In this document: piece by piece, positions 32,019-36,515 of the stretch
Numbering within the stretch: position 1 is the stretch's first letter
How the letters are laid out: each line of letters begins with the position of its first letter
Assembly: GCA_018653085.1 (NCBI GenBank)
Contig: JABIAY010000055.1
Span: 1 to 36,515, forward strand
Source of the DNA: Nitrospina sp.
GTDB taxonomy: Bacteria; Nitrospinota; Nitrospinia; Nitrospinales; VA-1
Length of the DNA: 36,515 nucleotides
Direction of reading: 5' to 3'
Notes under the pieces: generated by a model
What the model saw: the letters and a program-made list of their open reading frames with translations, nothing else
Told to the model about the DNA's origin: nothing
Database searches by the model: none
Program-made: the position numbers and the translations under genes

Positions 32019-33008
32019 TTGTTTGAAACAAAAGTTCTACCTACTGAGACAACATCCCTTTCTCACGAGGAACAGTTTGCATACACGGTTCAAGAGGGCC
32101 TCTCCCTTGAGAACAAGCGGTTACCGTCCTGGCTGATCTTTGATAGCGCGGGAAGTGAAATTTTCAAGAACATCACGGAACTCGCAGAATATCTTCCCGC
32201 CGCATGTGAATTTGAAATCATTCGCCACCACAAAAACAGCATTGCAGAACTCATCACCGGCGACACATTCAACCTTATCGAACTGGGTTCAGGCGATGGG
32301 TGCAAAACTCGAATTCTTATTGAGCATTTGCTAGGTAGAAAGTTCAGCTTTCACTACTTCCCCATTGATATTTCCAGCGGAGCCGTTAAAAACCTGGCGG
32401 GGTCGTTGGAAAACGATCACCATGACACGCCCCTGAAGGTCACCGGGTTGATCGGGGATTATTTTGCAGGCCTCAACTCTATAGTCCAGAATAGCCCGAA
32501 ACAAAACCTGGTACTCTTCCTGGGAGTCTCCCTGAATAATATGGACCCGCCTGCGGCCCGGTCTTTTCTTGAAAATTTGAACAAAGCTCTGGGACCAAAA
32601 GATCATTTATTGATTGGATTTGACCTCATGAAAAATCCGAAACTACTTTATTCTGCCTACAATCACCCACTTTTTGAAAAGTTCAACCTGCATCTTCTGG
32701 ATCGCATTAATCAGGTACTTGGAGCAGATTTTGATAAAGATTATTTTGTACAACAGGGTCAGTACAATCCAAATACTCGCGCTGTGGAAAGCTATCTGTA
32801 CAGCACACGAGACCAGACCGTACACATCGGGGCTTTAAACAAAGACTACCATTTCAATGCATGGGAAACTCTGCAAACGGAGCAGTCTTTTAAATACACG
32901 CTTGAAGAAATAGAAAACCTTGCCGCTGAGAACGGATTCGAAGTCGTGGAACACTTGTTTGATTCGCGAAAATACTTTGTGGATTCTATTTGGAGGATTG
33001 CCCGATAA
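32019..33008 (+). CDS. EgtD-like SAM-dependent methyltransferase
   Basis: The 329-residue product (TTG start, AAGGA about ten bases upstream) has the EgtD fold features: FDSAGSEIFKNITELAEYLP near 41-60, SAM motif IELGSGDGCKTR near 87-98, the Asn of LGVSLNNMDPP, LLIGFDLMKNPK, LGADFD, and TEQSFKY (Glu288, Ser290) matching the substrate-binding T-E-x-S of EgtD. EgtD trimethylates histidine for ergothioneine. Here the usual EYYPTR segment is EYLPAA, so the substrate may differ. No EgtB, EgtC or EgtE homologue is in the window. Confidence 0.88.
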   Translation: MFETKVLPTETTSLSHEEQFAYTVQEGLSLENKRLPSWLIFDSAGSEIFKNITELAEYLPAACEFEIIRHHKNSIAELITGDTFNLIELGSGDGCKTRILIEHLLGRKFSFHYFPIDISSGAVKNLAGSLENDHHDTPLKVTGLIGDYFAGLNSIVQNSPKQNLVLFLGVSLNNMDPPAARSFLENLNKALGPKDHLLIGFDLMKNPKLLYSAYNHPLFEKFNLHLLDRINQVLGADFDKDYFVQQGQYNPNTRAVESYLYSTRDQTVHIGALNKDYHFNAWETLQTEQSFKYTLEEIENLAAENGFEVVEHLFDSRKYFVDSIWRIAR

Positions 33009-33052
33009 AACGGTCCTGTTCACCGCACGTAAACGGCATGAGCACTTAAACT

Positions 33053-33433
33053 CTATGAAGCAGATTTTTTTGTTATAGAAGGATACTGGGCAAAAATTCT
33101 TTTTAGGACATTCAAATCTCTACAAGTTCGAACTTCATTCTTTTCCCTGGAAAAACATATCTCATAATCTCCCACCTTCGGGAAGGACAGGTCAAAGGAC
33201 TGCCCGGGAAAAAATTCTGCCACAGAAAGTAGCTCTTTGGAAAGGGCTGGCTTGCTCACGGTCAAATCGTACAAGCTTGCCTGAAAGGTATTGGTTATTT
33301 TAATGGGGACATTTTGATAAACCTTCAACGGACTTGACTCCTGACCCGAAAGGCTCAAAGATATCGGTTCTGCCTGCACCATACAAACGTTCAGTAACAG
33401 CAGAAAACAAAAAACAGTATAGATAACGCGCAT
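33053..33433 (-). CDS. Secreted protein with beta-sandwich-like domain
   Basis: The 126-residue product has a signal peptide (about 1-21, MRVIYTVFCFLLLLNVCMVQ then AEP) and a mature domain of about 100 residues ending in a basic tail. The FPGQSFDLSFPKVGDYEICF stretch looks like the edge of a cupredoxin-like or beta-sandwich fold, and two cysteines lie near the end. GGAGAGG precedes the ATG. No family is recognised. It is convergent with the EgtD-like gene. Confidence 0.7.
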   Translation of the reverse strand: MRVIYTVFCFLLLLNVCMVQAEPISLSLSGQESSPLKVYQNVPIKITNTFQASLYDLTVSKPALSKELLSVAEFFPGQSFDLSFPKVGDYEICFSREKNEVRTCRDLNVLKRIFAQYPSITKKSAS

Positions 33434-33551
33434 ATTTCGACCTCTCCATTAAAACACTCCAACAAGTATAACTAGAGAGGGAAACCACGAATATCAGCGA
33501 TACACCGCTAAACGAGAAGGGGATACGCCGATAATCTGATAGGTGTTTGTC

Positions 33552-35285
33552 CTACTTATTGAGCGGCAGGCTGAAATGGAATGTGGCACCGTGACCAAGT
33601 TGGCTATCAACTCCAATGTCACCTTGATGTTCTTCGACAATTCTCTGGGCAATGGCCAGCCCTAACCCGGAACTGCTTTCACCTCCTGTGGGACGGGCAC
33701 TCAATTTTTTAAAATGCTGAAACAGCTGTCCCTGCTCATCAGGGGAAATTCCCGGCCCTTCATCCTTGACACTTAAAGTCATGGTTTCTTCATTGGACAC
33801 CAGCTTGATAAAAACCTCTTTATCGGGCGGTGAATATTTAACCGCGTTACTGAGAAGGTTATCCACCACCTGCCCTACTCGGTTTGCGTCAAAACAAAAT
33901 TCAGGAACCGCCTGCAACTCCGCATGCAGGACAATATTTTTTTTGTCCGCCAAAATCTGTTGCAGATGGATTTTCTCTTCAGCGAGTTTTTTCATACATG
34001 ACTTTTCGGGATTCAGTTGCAACTGGCCGCTTTCGATCACCGAAATATCCAGCAGGTTGCTGATCAGTTCCAGCATATTCCCGCTAACATTTTTGATGGT
34101 TGTTAGAAACTCCTGCCGGGTATTCTCTTTAACACTGGCTCCCTTATCCAAAAGGAACTTGGAATACCCACGAATGGATGCAAGAGGATTCCTGAGATCG
34201 TGCGATGCGATACCCAGAAATTTATTTTTCAATTCGTTCACCTCAACAAGCTTTTGGTTCGCGAAGGTCAGCTCTTCCGTCCGAGCACGAACCTCACTCT
34301 CCACAACACGGGTTCGTGATGCCATTATCTCGATAATAATTGCAAGGAACAGGGCAACCGAAAAGATGGCGGTGCTGGTCCAGAGCGCAGTTGATGTTTG
34401 GGACCCGCCGCGAAATTCTCCGGTGGCCTGCCAAACCAGAAACCATCGGCGGTTGGAAACAGTAACCACGTTGACAATCTTCATGGCAGGATTTTTTAAG
34501 GGCTTACCATAAAGCAGGTTTTCCGCAACCAGTTCGCCCTCTTCATAAACGGTTAAATTCACCCCTTTGGGAATATAAGGACTGAGCATTTGCTCGATCA
34601 TGTCCCCCACCCGATATATGCCCAGCACAAAACCTTTTAAATGCTCCCGCCTTTCTTCAGTGCGTTCCGGGTTTTTTCCTTCATTATAGAAAGGGGCCAG
34701 AATAATCAGATCCGATTGCGAACGGGCATTGGGAACCGATCCAAATCGTGAGGCCGCAACCGCTCTGCCCGTATCTCTCGCCGTATTGGCAAGCTTTAAC
34801 AGTTGTGGATCAGAGGCCAGGTCAAATCCCAACGCCTGTTCATTGCCTGAAAGCGGTTCCGAATAATGCACCGGAAAATATTCCTGCTTCGTCTCGGAAG
34901 GACCGGAGGATGCAAAAATATGAAACCGGGCATATCCCATGGCACGGGTGATGTTTTCAAACCCTTCCCTTTCAGAGTAGTCAATACGCGGGACCCACTC
35001 AAACGCCTGGATGAAAGGATGATTTTTGAGAAGAGGCTGAACATAAACTCCAAACTCACTCCGGGTGACAAACTCCGAGGAATTGTAAAGAGAAATGATG
35101 CCCCACAATTCCCTCTTCACCACCTCCAACTCACCTGTCAAAATAAGAGTGTCTTCCAGCACCTCTTGTTCCAGCTCATCGAACCAGACTTTCTCGGCCC
35201 GATCCCGGACAATGCCCCAGCCCACCACAGCCAGAATCAATCCCGCTATCAATACACCTCTGGTCTGACTTGCCAATGATCCCAT
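33552..35285 (-). CDS. CHASE-domain sensor histidine kinase
   Basis: The 577-residue product is started at ATG 35285 (MGSLASQTRG); the frame is open to a TTG at 35318. A transmembrane helix at about 11-27, a periplasmic CHASE-type domain to about 300 (LIILAPFYNEGKNPE, QAFEWVPRI), and a second helix near 305-325 follow in order. HisKA (FLGIASHDLRNPLASIRGYS) and ATPase (NLLSNAVKY, DEGPGISPDE, GLGLAIAQRI) domains complete it. It should sense an external signal and phosphorylate a response regulator. The divergent NtrC-type gene at 35410 is its likely partner. Confidence 0.94.
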   Translation of the reverse strand: MGSLASQTRGVLIAGLILAVVGWGIVRDRAEKVWFDELEQEVLEDTLILTGELEVVKRELWGIISLYNSSEFVTRSEFGVYVQPLLKNHPFIQAFEWVPRIDYSEREGFENITRAMGYARFHIFASSGPSETKQEYFPVHYSEPLSGNEQALGFDLASDPQLLKLANTARDTGRAVAASRFGSVPNARSQSDLIILAPFYNEGKNPERTEERREHLKGFVLGIYRVGDMIEQMLSPYIPKGVNLTVYEEGELVAENLLYGKPLKNPAMKIVNVVTVSNRRWFLVWQATGEFRGGSQTSTALWTSTAIFSVALFLAIIIEIMASRTRVVESEVRARTEELTFANQKLVEVNELKNKFLGIASHDLRNPLASIRGYSKFLLDKGASVKENTRQEFLTTIKNVSGNMLELISNLLDISVIESGQLQLNPEKSCMKKLAEEKIHLQQILADKKNIVLHAELQAVPEFCFDANRVGQVVDNLLSNAVKYSPPDKEVFIKLVSNEETMTLSVKDEGPGISPDEQGQLFQHFKKLSARPTGGESSSGLGLAIAQRIVEEHQGDIGVDSQLGHGATFHFSLPLNK

Positions 35286-35409
35286 CGAAAGAATTTCACC
35301 TTTCCGTTCTATTACCAATGCATTCAGTTTATCATTTTTTTCTCAAAATTAACGGAGTGGGCTACAATCAACCAAGTAGCTTTCAATCCAACCCACTCTG
35401 ACCTATAAC

Positions 35410-36515
35410 ATGAATGAATTGATATTTGTAGTGGATGATGATGCCCCGTTGCGAGGCCTGATGAGAGCACTTCTCGAAGACAGGAGCTATGCAGTGCAGG
35501 AGTTCGAAAGTGGCAAGGCATTACTCGAAGCACTGGACGACAACCCTTCTCTGATCCTGCTCGATGTAATAATGCCGGGACTCGATGGAGTAGAAACCTT
35601 GAAACGAGTCAAGGCATCACACCCGGACCTGCCCGTCATTATGCTGACCAGCGTTGACAAGGTGGATACCGCCGTGGAAGTCATTAAACTGGGTGCTTAC
35701 GATTACCTGCTTAAACCTGTCGATGAACCCCGCCTTTTCACCTGTCTGGATAAAGCTTTTGAGCAAAGAAATCTTACCCGCAAGGTCAGTCGCCTGCAAA
35801 GCGAAGTGGATCGCCTGTCAGGAAAAGATGGCATCATCGGCAAAAGCCAGATACTGAGTGAAACGCTGAAAAAAGTTCATCAGGTTGCACCCAGCAAAGC
35901 CAGTGTCCTCATCCTCGGAGAAACCGGAACCGGCAAGGAGCTCATTGCCCGTGCCATTCACCGCAACAGTCCCGGCGCCACCGGGCCTTTTATAGATATC
36001 AATTGCGCCGCCATTCCCGAAACATTGCAGGAAAGCGAATTGTTCGGCCATAAGAAAGGCGCTTTCACCGGTGCCATCGAATCCCGCCCCGGCAAGCTGG
36101 AACTGGCAGAGGGAGGCACCCTGTTTCTCGATGAAGTGGCAGAAATGAGCCTCGCCACTCAGGCAAAATTGCTCCGCTTTTTACAGGAAAAATATTTAGA
36201 GCGTGTGGGAGACACAAAAAAAATTCATGTCGATACCCGGGTGATCTGTGCAACCAATAAGGACATCAAGACTTTAATTGCAAAAGAAACCTTCCGCGAA
36301 GACCTTTATTATAGGCTGGCGGTCTTTCCTTTAGAAGTCCCCGCCCTTCGTGACCGCCCGGAAGATATTCCCCTGCTATGCACCCACTTCCTCAAAAAAC
36401 ACCAGGAGGATATCGGCAAGGAAATTCTTTCAGTCAGTGATGAAGCCATGCAGGTTTTGCAGGAATACTCCTGGCCCGGAAACATCCGCCAACTGGAGAA
36501 CACCCTTTGCCGGGC
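35410..36515 (+). CDS. NtrC-type sigma-54 response regulator (cut by window edge)
   Basis: The frame opens at ATG 35410 (MNELIFVVDDDAPLRGLM) and runs off the window with no stop, about 368 codons. It has a receiver (LLDVIMPGLDGVET, then LLKPVD), a sigma-54 AAA+ domain with Walker A GETGTGKELIA, the GAFTGA loop and Walker B GTLFLDEVAEM. The end reaches SWPGNIRQLENT, so the helix-turn-helix should follow outside. It is divergent from the CHASE sensor kinase and is its probable partner. It is a second NtrC-type activator besides 26262-27635. Confidence 0.95.
   Translation, partial: MNELIFVVDDDAPLRGLMRALLEDRSYAVQEFESGKALLEALDDNPSLILLDVIMPGLDGVETLKRVKASHPDLPVIMLTSVDKVDTAVEVIKLGAYDYLLKPVDEPRLFTCLDKAFEQRNLTRKVSRLQSEVDRLSGKDGIIGKSQILSETLKKVHQVAPSKASVLILGETGTGKELIARAIHRNSPGATGPFIDINCAAIPETLQESELFGHKKGAFTGAIESRPGKLELAEGGTLFLDEVAEMSLATQAKLLRFLQEKYLERVGDTKKIHVDTRVICATNKDIKTLIAKETFREDLYYRLAVFPLEVPALRDRPEDIPLLCTHFLKKHQEDIGKEILSVSDEAMQVLQEYSWPGNIRQLENTLCR

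Overview
The window looks like a chromosome segment from a Gram-negative bacterium that has one small, AT-richer integrated element near its left end. Signal peptides, a lipoprotein M48 protease, a TlpA-like periplasmic thioredoxin, an Ate/Bpt-type N-end-rule transferase, a b6-type cytochrome b operon and many sigma-54/NtrC-type regulators fit an environmental, possibly marine, Nitrospinota- or deltaproteobacteria-like organism. This placement is inferred from gene content only; there is no rRNA marker here.

Bases 1-6243 form a tRNA-Glu integration hotspot. An intact tRNA-Glu(CTC) lies at 6171-6242 on the minus strand. Its 3' 44 bases are repeated exactly at 849-892. The two copies bound a compact element of about 5.3 kb that carries a double winged-helix protein, a small phage-like protein, a 584-residue Sel1/membrane protein, a small membrane protein, an XRE regulator and a tyrosine integrase. 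Paired 10-bp motifs (TGACACAAGT, 11-bp period) sit just inside both ends and look like integrase arm sites. Left of 849 is the start of a second, P4-type integrase, read in the same direction as the tRNA, so two elements appear to sit in tandem at this tRNA.

Bases 6367-13847 are mostly housekeeping genes: a membrane protein, tRNA-Gln(CTG) with a terminator, an rsmD-mnmA-inositol-monophosphatase-M48 peptidase run, divergent arginine and diaminopimelate decarboxylases, and a pterin dehydratase. Bases 13898-16741 hold a glutaredoxin-like gene and an operon for a CYCYC-motif protein, a TlpA-like thioredoxin, a His/Met-rich anchored protein and a fused b6-type cytochrome b. Then come the N-end-rule transferase, a family 2 glycosyltransferase, a leucine-rich-repeat protein with a 42-residue membrane microprotein, and alanine dehydrogenase.

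Bases 21375-36515 are rich in signalling genes: a receiver-PAS protein, a nine-repeat Sel1 protein with a second 42-residue microprotein, a lone receiver, a receiver-histidine kinase, an NtrC-type activator, a TVP38-family protein and a soluble triple-PAS chemoreceptor. Excellent sigma-54 promoter matches precede the kinase and the chemoreceptor, and the NtrC-type activator lies between them, suggesting a local regulon. Next is a divergent pair made of a haem-oxygenase-like diiron enzyme and an EgtD-like methyltransferase, possibly a small-molecule pathway. The window ends with a divergent sensor kinase and NtrC-type regulator, the latter cut by the edge.

A small hairpin repeat family (GCGGNG-AAN-CNCCGC type) recurs at several gene ends and in the rsmD leader.
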